A stretch of 64,000 nt of DNA from Biscogniauxia marginata (Eukaryota > Ascomycota > Sordariomycetes > Xylariales > Xylariaceae), in NCBI GenBank assembly GCA_022695795.1, contig MU404106.1, forward strand, positions 186,535 to 250,534, given 5' to 3'. The notes beneath the pieces were generated by a model that saw nothing but the letters and a program-made list of their open reading frames with translations, was not told the DNA's origin and did not search any database. Made by a program: the position numbers and the translations under genes. Positions within the stretch are counted from its first letter, which is position 1, and each line of letters opens with the position of its first letter. Shown in pieces: positions 12,745 through 23,977 of this stretch.

Positions 12745-12891
12745 GGGGGGGGGGGGGGGGGCNNNNNNNNNNCGAAAAACTATTTTTTTTAAAACCCCCC
12801 CGTTTATACAAATTTTTGGTACTCCCTTTTTTTTTTTAAATAAAATTACTTTAATCACGTTATTTAAACCCCCCCCCCCCCCCCCCCCCCC
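12745..12891. other. Assembly gap flanked by poly-G and poly-C
   Basis: A G17 run (12745-12761) is followed by ten Ns (12763-12772) and, about 95 bp later, by a C23 run (12869-12891). T and A runs lie between (12782-12790, 12828-12837). The ten Ns are a scaffold join of unknown true length, and the sequence around it is likely less accurate. Confidence 0.9.
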
Positions 12892-13294
12892 TTCTTTCCA
12901 ATTCAGCAACGTGTTATTAAGCAGCTGCCCCCTAAAAAAATGCCTTTATCAAGCAAAGTCATCGTCTCGTTTCCCCTCCCTTATTAGTCCAGCCTGTCTT
13001 CCCGAACCTTCTCTAGACTGACTAGGTAGTTAGCTCTCTCCTCCCCTGCCCTGCCCTACCCCCCTACCCCCTTTCCCCTTTCACAACCCAACATCGCGTC
13101 CCCTAGGTAGCCAACGACCTTACCAAACCACTCCTGAAACTTTGTAAGCGAGATAGATATGTATAGTAGCCTCCCGGGAAAGAAAATATAGAAATAAAAG
13201 GTAATTGTGACATTTACTATGGCATCCCCTTCTTTGCTAGCCCTTCTCCGATAAAATGCTTAAATATTACCCGCGTCCCTGAAAAGACAAGGTA

Positions 13295-13320
13295 TGTGTG
13301 TGTGTGTGTGTGTGTGTGTG
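13295..13320 (+). repeat. (TG)13 microsatellite
   Basis: Uninterrupted TG repeat of 26 bp in the 3' flank of the WD40 gene; a shorter mixed GT/GC tract follows at 13437-13452. Confidence 0.9.
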
Positions 13321-13618
13321 CCGAGTTGCGCCTTTCTCTCCCCCTGGGGTATTAAATGTGCAAGCCTGAGAAAACCCCTGCCCCCCGTCCCCCCCAAACT
13401 TCCCCCAATGAAGAAAAACAATGATGGCTAGTGTATATGTGCGCGCGTGTGTATGAGAGGTACAAGTAGAATAAGAATAATAGGTAGCAATAATAAAATA
13501 AGCAGCGAATAAGAAGTAATGAAACGTCATCATGGCTTGTAATCCGAGGTAAATGCTCAATCTACCGAAACGCCCGCCCTGCTACTTCTAAATACCCTTT
13601 GGCCCCGGATGTATTGGC

Positions 13619-15670
13619 TCAGAATACCCAGTCCTCAGACATAGCTGCTTGACGTCGTTTCTGTGTGAGGGTCACCTGCGAATCTGGCTGCTCCACGATT
13701 TGTTCGGGAGTCTGCATCCAGTCATACCCAGGCGTTCGCCACCAGTCTCGGGAACGATACCTTCTCTGCGTGTAGTTGAATGTGTCTTCTGCGCCAGCGT
13801 CGCACCTCTCTAGACGTAAAACACCTCCACGCCATCTGTCGGATGATAACGCTATGAGGTCCTGGCCTGAGTTCGTAAACGACACGCCGGCTAGCTCGCC
13901 AACAATATCTACTGTTTGTTTAGTGCTGAATGTCTGAGCATCGATGATATTAATGAAGTCTGCCTCCTCTGCAGCGACCAAGACCCTCTTTCCGGAGCCG
14001 AGTGGCGAGAAGCGCAAGCTGCGGGCGACAGCCATCTCGGTACGAATAACAGCAACACAAGTACTCTCGCCATGACTATTTTTCCACCGCCTGGCATCCC
14101 ATATCCTGATGGTTTTATCTTGGTTTCCTGTGGCGATGGTCCAGCCATCGGATGCCCAGTCACAGGCAAAGCCGAAATCTTGATGGCCTTCAAGATGCTG
14201 TAGTATATCTCCGGTCTCGGCGTCCGCAATTAGCACATTTTGGTGGTCTCCAACCATCACGCGGAGCCTCTTGTCTGGGCTCAGCGTAGAACAGTTCAGA
14301 GGGTAGCCATGCATGGTCGCCGATATGATCTTATTTGTAGCTAGGTCCACAACCCGGAAGCCGCAGTCATTCGAAGCGAATGCTGCCAGAGGCACGGATG
14401 AGCGGCGGGACGAGTGGACTTGCACGTGATTGGTGATACCACTGACATGGTCGGTGAGACGTCCATTGATACAGTCGCGGTATTCTGAGTCTAAACTGCG
14501 GTAACGATACTTCCCATAGAAACTACCCGCAATCAAGACATCTTCCCCCGTAGTTAGGGTAGAAACCTGAGCGTCTTGCTGGTTGTCGAAGTTCATGGCG
14601 ATTTTAGACCGACCCGTGGTGGGATCTAGTTCTCGGACCACCGAAGCGTTGCTGGGATAGTACACACGCGTCCGCGACGCGCACCCCAAGATGTTACGAA
14701 GTTGGAAATGCAGCAATCGTACATCCCGTCGTATATCCATGGTCTTGAACCGAAAATAATTGTTCACCCGAGGCAGCAACCTCTCCGACAGGGGGTCATC
14801 CCAAATATCCGAACGAGATCTATTCACATAATTTCGGAAGGTTTGGAGACGGCGCTCCCGAGCCGAGGCCCTTGTAATACCGTGATGTCGCCAGTTTATA
14901 CCTTGAAAATCACACTCGTCACCTTTCAAATCCGCGGTCTTAATTCGAGATCGACACGGTTTCGCCAGGTCGCCGATCTGGTAAGGTACGTGGGTTGTGT
15001 CACTTAGCTCGTCCCGTCTGGCCTGCCAGGCCCACATGGACATAAATTGCTGCACATTGAGATTTTCCGGACCAAGTGATATATGATTCCCATTACCTGT
15101 GAAGTCGGGTGGGCCACCAAAGCCACCAGCGGCGGGCTCGTCCATGTTGTCCTGGATTTCTTGCAATGGCTGCAAATTCTGAAAGGCGTTCACACCCACG
15201 GGGTTGGCAGGAGGGTTCAAAGGAGTAAATTGAACGGCAGCGGCAGGCGGTAGAGTAGCGGGATCCAGGACATGGACATGTGGAGCGGTCGAGCCCGCTT
15301 CAGCTGCCGGGGACGGGGACGGGACATCTAAATCATCTTGGTCATCCATGTTGGAGTTGGTTAGGGGCGCGCCACCTTCCTCAACGTCCAGCATATCATG
15401 GTCGTCACCGTCACTGTTGCCACCGCCGTGGTGATGGTGATCGTGGGAGTCGGCGTAGATTTCGCCGAGGTGGTGGGCCTGGACCTGAGACGGAGGCGGG
15501 TACGCAGACCAGTAGGAGGCAGCGTCGTAGTGGCTGTCAAGATGATGCGGCAAGGTGACAGCAGGAAACGAGGTTTCGGGGAGGTGATTCAACAGATAGG
15601 CATCTTCCTGGCCGGCGGGACGGTCTGGCGACAGCGGCGGAGAGACAGGCGGGGAATCTAGCGGACGCAT
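13619..15670 (-). CDS. WD40-repeat protein (S. pombe SPBC2A9.03-like)
   Basis: Predicted 683-aa single-exon protein. The N-terminal ~200 residues are low complexity: Pro-rich start, a His/Asp/Gly patch (HDHHHHGGG near residue 75) and acidic stretches. Residues about 230-330 form a conserved-looking block (NYFRFKTMDIRRDVRLLHFQ). WD40 repeats follow at about 380-630; the clearest ends TGNQDKTIRIWDARRW. The segment near 605-620 (LIALSSDRWRGGVLRLE) resembles the short DUF2415 element found in a family of fungal WD proteins. That family is known by sequence more than function, so no role is assigned. The start at 15670 is the first ATG giving an uninterrupted frame; an upstream exon cannot be excluded. 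Confidence 0.82.
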   Translation of the reverse strand: MRPLDSPPVSPPLSPDRPAGQEDAYLLNHLPETSFPAVTLPHHLDSHYDAASYWSAYPPPSQVQAHHLGEIYADSHDHHHHGGGNSDGDDHDMLDVEEGGAPLTNSNMDDQDDLDVPSPSPAAEAGSTAPHVHVLDPATLPPAAAVQFTPLNPPANPVGVNAFQNLQPLQEIQDNMDEPAAGGFGGPPDFTGNGNHISLGPENLNVQQFMSMWAWQARRDELSDTTHVPYQIGDLAKPCRSRIKTADLKGDECDFQGINWRHHGITRASARERRLQTFRNYVNRSRSDIWDDPLSERLLPRVNNYFRFKTMDIRRDVRLLHFQLRNILGCASRTRVYYPSNASVVRELDPTTGRSKIAMNFDNQQDAQVSTLTTGEDVLIAGSFYGKYRYRSLDSEYRDCINGRLTDHVSGITNHVQVHSSRRSSVPLAAFASNDCGFRVVDLATNKIISATMHGYPLNCSTLSPDKRLRVMVGDHQNVLIADAETGDILQHLEGHQDFGFACDWASDGWTIATGNQDKTIRIWDARRWKNSHGESTCVAVIRTEMAVARSLRFSPLGSGKRVLVAAEEADFINIIDAQTFSTKQTVDIVGELAGVSFTNSGQDLIALSSDRWRGGVLRLERCDAGAEDTFNYTQRRYRSRDWWRTPGYDWMQTPEQIVEQPDSQVTLTQKRRQAAMSEDWVF

Positions 15671-16702
15671 CGCTGGGACTTCTGCTTTACTGTGTAGAAA
15701 AAGAAAAGTGGGAGGGCGTATGTAATTGTATATCTCAACCTGTCTCGTGAGGCGAGTAAGCCCGATCTAAAAAGCCTCGACTGGGGGACCCCGTCAGACT
15801 AGGGGGTTGCTGCTTTCCTTTTTCTCGCCTTGTGCCGTTCTCTAATCGTATTCGGTGGCTAGTGTCTACTTATTTATTGCCCGGGCCTGACAGACGGTCA
15901 ACCTCCAGCGAGACACGGCATGAATGGATGGCTGAGAGGCAACGTTGTGATTGCGCAGGCAGGCGAGAGTGCCCGGCGCTTGACAGGCGTAAATGAGCGA
16001 GTCGAGGTCTGGCGGAGGGGTCGAGGTGGTATATCTGACATAAGAAGACAAGGGAAAGGAGGCAGACGGGTAGACGGGCAAAAGGGAGAAAAGAAACAAC
16101 CTCGACATTCACTCCCCCCAAGCCACGAACTACGGCGGCAAGCTGGCCCAGCCCTGTGGGAATGGATGGTTTAGCTAAGATATCTTGTAGCGAGCGTGGG
16201 ATTTTGATGAGAGGAGACGGGAAAAGTCTAAGCGCGTTTGGCTGAGAGAGCCTTGACGGGTCGTACAGTAGCTCCTGCAAGTTTCTCAATGCAGCAGACA
16301 AGGTGCATGAGCAAAGGATGGATCGAATCGACGGAATCGCATGGGCGAGCTGAGGAGGGGGGAGGAGTTCGTCTAATTGGCCTCGAGCCACTGGAGGGGG
16401 GGGTCATGTACAATTGTAGTTCCCTAGAACTCCAGTAACCCCCCTCGAATGACGTGGGTCCCCTCCCCAAGTCAATTGCCCCCCCCAAGAACGGTCCCAA
16501 GCGGCCCTAACACAGGTAGGACTCGAAATTTAAGGCGGGAGAGGCTTGACCCCGACTAACCTGGACCATGGTTGTGATGCATTATACTCCAAGAACAGAA
16601 AAAGAAAAGAAAAAAACAGACCTATACTTTTTTATAGTAATTATTGCGTACATTCAATTGACTTTCTTATACCTCTAATGTTAGGTACTCTAGGTACTGT
16701 AG

Positions 16703-16720
16703 GTACTCGCTTACGAGTAC
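16703..16720. repeat. Short perfect inverted repeat
   Basis: GTACTCG-CTTA-CGAGTAC: a 7-bp stem with a 4-base loop, inside a 150-bp region (16681-16830) where GGTAC/GTACC words recur. Confidence 0.6.
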
Positions 16721-19104
16721 ATAAGGTATACTTTATCGTACCTAAGTACATATGTGATACTTCCTTCCGTCCTGTGTTGTATGTACTTACATACAAATAA
16801 GTACAGTAGGTACCTAACCTACCTGTTAAATGAAGTCTCGGGGGTTGTTTCCGCACTGATCGCGCCCGCCGTCTCTCAATGTCTGGATTTGCCTCGTCAC
16901 CGTTCCTCGAATATGAAGAATGATATGTCACTTTCCTATCCTTTATACAGTTTTTTAATCTGGACGAACCACTTATCGGCGACAGCTCGATTAAAAAGCC
17001 CTTAGTTCCCGCACGGTCTCAATCTTGCCTCGTCCTTGTCTTCCCCTTGCGCCTTTTCTTCGTGCCGACTGGCGAAGCTGCAGTGTGGCTTTTCATTATA
17101 GGGCAAGATTCGCTGTGATTGAATCCACGATGTTTATTGTCTCGTTCAACCCTCGTGACATACCCTGGTTTCCTGCGGGTTTGAATGGCCTCTGAAACAC
17201 AAAACAAAAACAAAAACAAACTGATTTTCCCAATAGAGAAATAAATTGGGCTAATTACTTGGTATCTCATCAGCCAGACTGTTGAGTCCCACGTTGAATC
17301 CAATGTTGAGTCCATTACGGGGGTTTAGCTGCCTCCTTGGTCACATCTCAAATCCGACGGTCGTCGATATGAATAGCTACTGTATAAAACTCTTCGGCCC
17401 GGACAAGAGGACTGCCGGCGATATGCAATCTGCTCTCCGCCAGTTTATCTCGGCCAAATGGCGCACTTTTCGAGCCATCACACTCTTCACACCACTCACG
17501 CAGCAGCAGCCTGAAAGTGTGGCGCCTAAATCATTAGCGAATCCCTCTTTATGTGTGGTCGGCGAGGAGGCCCGGTGAGAACCTTAGGGAACCCCGATAT
17601 CTAATGAGAAATGGCTTTCAGCCTTCAGGCTTCACCGAGCGACACGGAGTCTCAAGAATCTCCGGCTCGGCTTCAGGCGTCCTCCTTCTCCCCTCCCCAC
17701 ACCCGACTTATCGGGTGCCAACATATGGCCAGTATGGTGCTGCGGATCGCGCACCCTCTTTTCTGATTCTGATAACCAAAGCCCGGCTGACTGGTCGCTT
17801 CGTTGTGCGGTCCCTCGTACCGTGGCAAGAAACCGAAGAAGAAAAAAAAGGACATCTCTAATCCGAATGGTGGGACTTACATGCTTACTCCAACTTCGTG
17901 ACAACCCTTGTGGTATTGATCTGAACGAAATACTCTTCTTCCCCCCTCGTCTTTACTCACACATGAATTACACGGGTAGCGGGTAACTGCAGTGTCGGAC
18001 TTTTTTTCGTCATCCCCTCGATCTCGCTGTCGATCTTGACAACACCACACCATCATCAACTTGACACGACGCTGCCTAGCATAAGCACCCGCCCCCCGGG
18101 TTTAGTAGGAGAGACTACTCAACAACAAGGCTTGTCCCTGATGAGCAAGGAAATAGATACGGTATTGTATTGTTCCGTCGTTTTATGTCTGCATACAAAC
18201 TCATTCCGTCCTTGGCTTAGCCGGTGATATGTCACATATTTCTATCCCGCCGGAAGTCAATTCTCTTCGTCTCTTTGTAGCTCCCGAAATACAGACTGGC
18301 TGACACACACATATCTATGCACGCACATAGACACACATATGTACACACTCGCGCATACACAATCCCACCCTAGGAGTTTTGTAATGGGAACCTAAGCTTA
18401 CCTCTAAATCCTCGTACCAAGCTCGACGTTACTAGCTCTCACGTGTGGAAGTCCAAGGTCATCTGATCACAGGTCCCACTCTCCCTCCCCCTCTCTCTAT
18501 CTCTCTCCCCACTATCTCTAAACCTCTCGCTCCGGGAAAGGGGAAAAGAGGAAACGAAAGTGAGATGTGAGTAATAATAGCGGAAACGGTTCGTTTGCTA
18601 CCATAATTAATTCTTTCCGGGTCCGAACTTGGGGGGTTCTGACGGCCCGGTTAACCTCCCTCCTACGGAAAAGGAAAATGGGGAACGAGGTAAGGCAACA
18701 GGGAAGAAAGAAAAAAACCAAGAAGGCAGCTAGTGCAAGTAGTTATCCTCCGGTTCCACACCGTCGGGTCTGATAGGTACTGTTGTACAAACATAGCTAG
18801 GTCGGTCATACTAGATATGTAGTTGGAATTACTACGTAGCACTGTGTAGGTATACAGACACTTCGCACTCGCTTGGTAGGGTAGGTACAGCCTTGGTAAT
18901 GAGAACCAACCGACCCTGTGATTCCGTGTATTGATGCAATGTTAATAAATATATTATACATACATACATATACATACCTTTTAGTTCTTTTTCTTTCCCT
19001 CATCGTCGTCATCGAGCCGGAAAGCCCCGGGAAGAGGGAGGGGGGAAACATGCTTATTACCTGTATCTACTATCAAAGTATGTATCGGGAGAACCTGCAC
19101 CTGT

Positions 19105-19129
19105 GTATGTATGTATGTATGTATGTATG
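19105..19129 (+). repeat. (GTAT)6 microsatellite
   Basis: Tandem tetranucleotide repeat in non-coding DNA. Confidence 0.85.
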
Positions 19130-19558
19130 GCTTAAGCTCTTGATTTCACATAAATAAATGAAAAACAAGGAAAATCACGCCTCCTACTTGGATACTGACT
19201 GACCGGTGCGCCCCCCCCCCCGCCACCTTGGAAAAAGGAAAAGGAATCATAGACAACAGAAGAAAAGAAAGACAAGATAAAACAGAGAAACAAGTTTTTT
19301 AGGTGGGAGGTAAGATAAGGATAACGCGCCACGGGTATGGTACAAGATCTAGTCATACCCCCCCTACCCCCCCTTTCCTCAAATCCATTCACTATTAACC
19401 CCCCTTTCACTTATGAACCGCAAGAATATTGCCTTGTTGCGTACCTCTCTGTCTGTCTGTCTCTCTCTCTCTATATGTGTGTGTATATTCCCTTACCTAG
19501 CCTAAGCGTGTTCCTCTTCGTACGAAAATAGATAATTCTAAATTTCACTTAATTACGC

Positions 19559-19615
19559 TTGGTTGGTCGGTTGGGGAGACCGATCGACCAACCAACCAAC
19601 CAACCGGTCAACCAA
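19559..19615. repeat. GGTTGGTC/CCAACCAA inverted repeat
   Basis: The left arm TTGGTTGGTCG (19559-19569) is a perfect inverted match to CGACCAACCAA (19585-19595). A second right arm at 19600-19615 pairs with 14 of 16 bases of 19559-19574. The right side is itself a (CCAA)n tandem. It could form a hairpin; no gene is attached to it. Confidence 0.6.
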
Positions 19616-20278
19616 CTATCATGTACGTATGGATAGGTACATGGTATCAACTAGGTTAAGTTAGTCCTGTCCCAACTCCTCGGTATGTTGTACATCTCAT
19701 GTTTTTTTCTTTTTCTTTTCGTGGGGGAGGGGGCTGGTTTCGTCTACGCTCTATGCTTATATCTGTTACGTGGCACGACGCGGCTTGTGCGATAGAGAGA
19801 AAGGGGAGGGAGGGTAATACCTTGCTGGGTGGATTGAATCTATCTGTATTCTTAAGTGGGAGGAGTTTCCTTTATCGGACGTCCCTCGTTCAGGAGATGC
19901 GCACTCTGTACGTCAATACAAGAGTAATGCTACTTACTGTATGAAGTAAGATGAAAACTTCTACTAGATATCCCAATTGACACATACTCTAGTGAATTAA
20001 CGGTAGGTATAATAACTATGTAGGTATAGTAATGTGGTTAAAGAGATATGTACATAATAAGTTTAAGTCCAATTGCGCCAAGTCCATGCCCGCTCGTGTA
20101 TTGTTTGATTTATACGTATAACCTGGAGACGTTGGAGACACCTTATTATGGGACCCGAATAAACAATGGCTCTACCTCAGTAACTCATTAACCGACAGAT
20201 CCCACTCCCGCTCCCGCATGCTCTCGTAAACACGACCCCATGAACATCCATCTCATTTCATCTCATCGCATCGCATCC

Positions 20279-23200
20279 TCACGCATCTGAGTAATACTGG
20301 TCTTCGTATGGATGCTGGGAAGACCAGTGACCACTAGTAACGTTTTCCCGCGAGCCCCAATAGTTATCCTTTAGTCGGCGCTCCCGCTCAAACTCGGCCC
20401 AGCGCTTCATAGTGATCTTGCTACTATCGAACTCGCCCTCGTATTCAATACCGGCCTTCTTCGTCTTTTCTCCTGCCGTCTTCCGAGTGTCACCCCACGA
20501 GAAGTCGTCAAATTTCCAGAAGGCGTAAGTCGGGAGAACGAAGTTCCACACAGGCAGAGATACGAGGTAGATCAACATCCACACGACGTAGGACCACGAA
20601 TGGGCCGTAACAACAATGAGCACAGCGGGTAGACCAAGAATTAGAGCCAGAAGAACCAGGGGGATAACTTGCGGCTCAGGAGAGATGATTGATATGATGA
20701 CTACCATAGCGTTAGCCTTCACTGTAATGGTTGATATTATCTAACAAGAACATTACTTACCGACATAAAATGTAAATGCGATAGCGGCGGGTAGCACCAG
20801 AGTACCGATCAGCTCGATGAAAATGACAAACTGCATACTAAAACAGAAAGTGCCGCAAAGATCCTTGACAAGGACCAGTTCCATCAAGTTGTGGATGGTC
20901 GAATTAATCCATCTACGTCGCTGGGAAAGTAGAACCATGAATTCGTCTGGCACCGTGGTCTTGCAGACAGCCTGAGGGACGAAAACTTGCTTTCGCTTCG
21001 GAAAGGTCCGAAGCATGAGAGTTGTCAGATACCGATCTTCACCCAGGAGCAAGAGGTTCTTCTTGTGAAGAGTGTCAACCACGTTCTCGGAGTAGTGCTC
21101 AACAACATCGGGGTTGGCCAGAATGGGAACCCAGTAATTCTGAGCGCCCTTGGGAGCTTTGATGCGGTACATGCAGAAACAACCTGGTAGACAAGTGACA
21201 CCACCGAAGACCGATTCGAAGGATTTAGACTGATGATGGGAGATGAAGTATTCGAACACCTGAATAGCCGAAACCCAGCTCTGCCTCTTGTTGGCGATTT
21301 TTGTCTCACCGCATAGACCCATGATGTCGGGGTCGCGCACCATGGCACAGAGCATGTGAGTTAGACTGTCGGGGAAGACTTTGGTATCAGCGTCAACCAT
21401 GAGAACAGCCTCGTAATAATCAGGAGATATGCCGGTGACTTTCCAGAGACCATTGAACATTTCGAATTCGAGTTCCGTCATGCGCTCGTCGAACATGACC
21501 TTCTGTAAGAACGACATTAGAATGATTTGACTGTCCCGCTTGCCCCGGTTACCTGGCTTAGCTTTAGCAGCCTCATCAGGTGTCCCACTCTTAGTCACAA
21601 TCATCATCGGTACCCTCTGTTGCTTGTCTACCGGAACGTGGGACTTGGCACCGTAATCGTAGAATCCAGCATAGACCTTGGCCATGTTGTGTCGCTTTGA
21701 ACCACTCGCAACAGCTACGTATGAGAATGCTTCAACTTCATCTGGATGTACCGTGTGGTCTTTCATCATGGAGAGCGCAATCTCGGGCGTTGACATGGTC
21801 TCGCCTTTGCCTTTGATGATACCATCGCAAATAACCAGAATCACCTTATGGCTGTTGGGGTAATCGGTCAAAGCAATGGAGTCTAGTGTAGTCCGGAGGC
21901 CCAGCTCTCCTTCCGAATAGGCTGTGACTAGGCAAATGGAATGGATCAGGGGAAATCCAAATGGCTGGTAATCGGAAGGTGGTTGAGGCACCACAGCATC
22001 GTGAATGAATCCAGCAGGTCCGTAACCGTCCATCGGGCTTGCAGCAGAGCTATATGGATCTGACCGAAGCATGCTGGCTCTACTGTCATCGCCATACATA
22101 GAAACCGGGTGAAGCAGAGGCCCTGATGATGCTTGGGTTGCCATAGTGGTCGGCTGTGGCCGTCGGGAAGAGCCTCTATCAGTACCATACACGGTCGAAA
22201 AGCGAGAGGAAGTAGGTAGGAAGGTACTAGCACGCTTGCTGGTCCTACCAGAACTGCCGACACTACTACTAAGATCCCCAGGAATTCGCGGCGGAGCACG
22301 GTATATATCTTCACTCCAATCCTCAATCAGACGGTTCCGCTTCTTCTTGTCCGCGGTCTGAGAGGTCTTGGTCGCAGCATATTTGCGACTGATGAACCAC
22401 TGGAAGATTAACGCCAATCCAAACCTTGCCGCTACGACGGAAAGAATCAGAGCTAAAGATACGTAAAGCACAACGGTTGACGCAATGCACCCAACAGTTT
22501 CCGTATCTATCGACCCAACCTTGATCGTCTCCTCAAAGCACTCGGCCATACGCTTATCAGCAGAGTTCGAAAATGACCGAGTAACATCGCGTCCACGAAT
22601 AGCCTTATTTGCCGCTGTATTTGTGTCTCTCAGTTCTTTAAACCTGTCCGGAATGTTAACCTCGTCGGCGTTAAACCAGTTAAGTAGATCGAGATCGAGA
22701 ACATTTCCGGAATAGACAATCAAATTGCGCGAGCTGTTCTTGATGTCATCCCAGGTATAAAAGACATCAGCGGTGCTGCGCAATTGAAGGTAGAAGGTGT
22801 CTCGAGACTTTGCAGTAGTGTGACAAGCATAACCGGTGTAATACGGCCAAGTGAAGTTGGGTGTTGATGAACCGTCCTGGTTAAACGTGGTACACGGGAA
22901 GTACCAGGCGAGGCCTCCCGAGTCATCGGTAGGGACGTCGGAATTGTCGGCAGCGGTGATCAACCCTTTGCATTTGCCATTGACATTTTGAAATAGGAAG
23001 CTTCCATCTTGACCCCCGTACTTCGTGGGCAAGTCATATAGCACGTTAGCGAACGACCCATCCGTTCGAAGCGGGATCCCATCTGCCGGAGGATGACCCG
23101 ATTCGGTCAGGTCATAGGCAGTACCGTGAAAAATCATATAGCCGCTAGAGACCTCGTTAACATGAAGACGGACGCCACTAGATGGGCAGACGGTTTGCTG

Positions 23201-23977
23201 GAATCCAAAAGTCAGGAAACCGACAAATGCCATAATATAGAGGATAATGCTGATTAGTCCCATCTTTTCCCTCCAGGCTCTCTTTTGCGCCTTTGCGCGA
23301 AACCCAAAGCACCCAAGAATAAAGTCGGGGCACCAGAAAGTGATGATAGCGCAGTAGACATTCCATACACTTGGGGGACTGATCACTTCTTTCGGCGCAT
23401 GGTGTTTTGAATGCTTGCTGGACTTTGAAAGTCTCTGGTTGCCCGAGCGCCGTTTCTGTCGCGTCGATGCTCTTGGTTTAATTTTCTCCGTGTCAACACT
23501 ACGGTGTTTTCGAGGCGGCGAGCTGTCCGAAGTGGCATCGACGGTTTGATCTATTGACCCAGCGGTCCTTCCTTCAGTATCCTCGTAGATGGGATCGTTA
23601 CCCGTATGTGACGGTTGGGTTTCCATATTAGCGGCGTGCTGGCGGTAGTAATAGTTAGGGTGATCTTTGTCTATCCTATTCCGCTCAGGTCGTATTAGAC
23701 TTCGCTTCCGCGAAGGGATGCCCGTGGGGGCATCATCGGTCGAGGGCGAAAGAGGCAGGTTTTCTGTCGTTCCATTAGGGTCATGAATCGTCTCAGGAAA
23801 GGAGGTTCCTGAGGGCGCACGATTATGCTGACGATGCGTGGAGCCACGTCCAGATACGGGATAATATCCTCCAGCCTCGAGGTCGGCAGGGCGACTGCGG
23901 CGCGATGATGAGTGTCGATATGAACTCCGTTGTTCATACGGGGGACTCGCCGGCCCCGGTCTTTCAGGAAGCGACAT
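20279..23977 (-). CDS. chs-4: Class IV chitin synthase
   Basis: Predicted 1212-aa integral membrane enzyme that polymerises UDP-GlcNAc into wall chitin (yeast Chs3 / Neurospora CHS-4 class). Exons 23977-20761 and 20700-20279; 60-bp intron with GTAAGT, GGCTAAC branch and GGTAG. The start at 23977 gives MSLPERPG, the usual class IV N-terminus; the frame happens to be open to 24289 without plausible protein. There is a polar N-terminus (about 1-190), two TM segments near 195-275, a cytochrome-b5-like region with a lumenal segment, a further TM near 505, then the GT2 catalytic domain with DAD near 862, EDRYL at 980 and QRRRW at 1019, and C-terminal TM helices. An alternative in-frame acceptor would make a 39-bp intron and add 7 residues. 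A possible leader intron at 24289-24243 lacks a good branch site. It faces the Skt5-like activator gene. Confidence 0.95.

Larger units (their letters stand above)
10220..13618. other. 3.4-kb spacer between convergent genes
   Basis: No gene supported. This is the 3'-flank region of the GH17 gene (+) and WD40 gene (-). It is AT-rich with many microsatellites, plus the N gap and the G/C homopolymers described separately. ORFs 11091-11720 and 13267-13560 are low-complexity artefacts. Confidence 0.6.
15671..20278. other. 4.6-kb intergenic spacer
   Basis: No gene supported. The left end is the leader/promoter of the WD40 gene. ORFs at 15870-16500 and 17553-17904 lack any domain or coding signature. 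The stretch holds a dense GTAC/TAGGTA cluster (16681-16830), inverted repeats, an (ATGT) microsatellite and CT-rich tracts (18480-18530, 19449-19475). Confidence 0.5.

Noticed and set aside
15870..16391. 173-codon minus frame upstream of the WD40 gene
   Set aside because: Overlaps other frames in both directions, Leu/Ser/Pro-rich from C/T-rich leader DNA; no supporting features.
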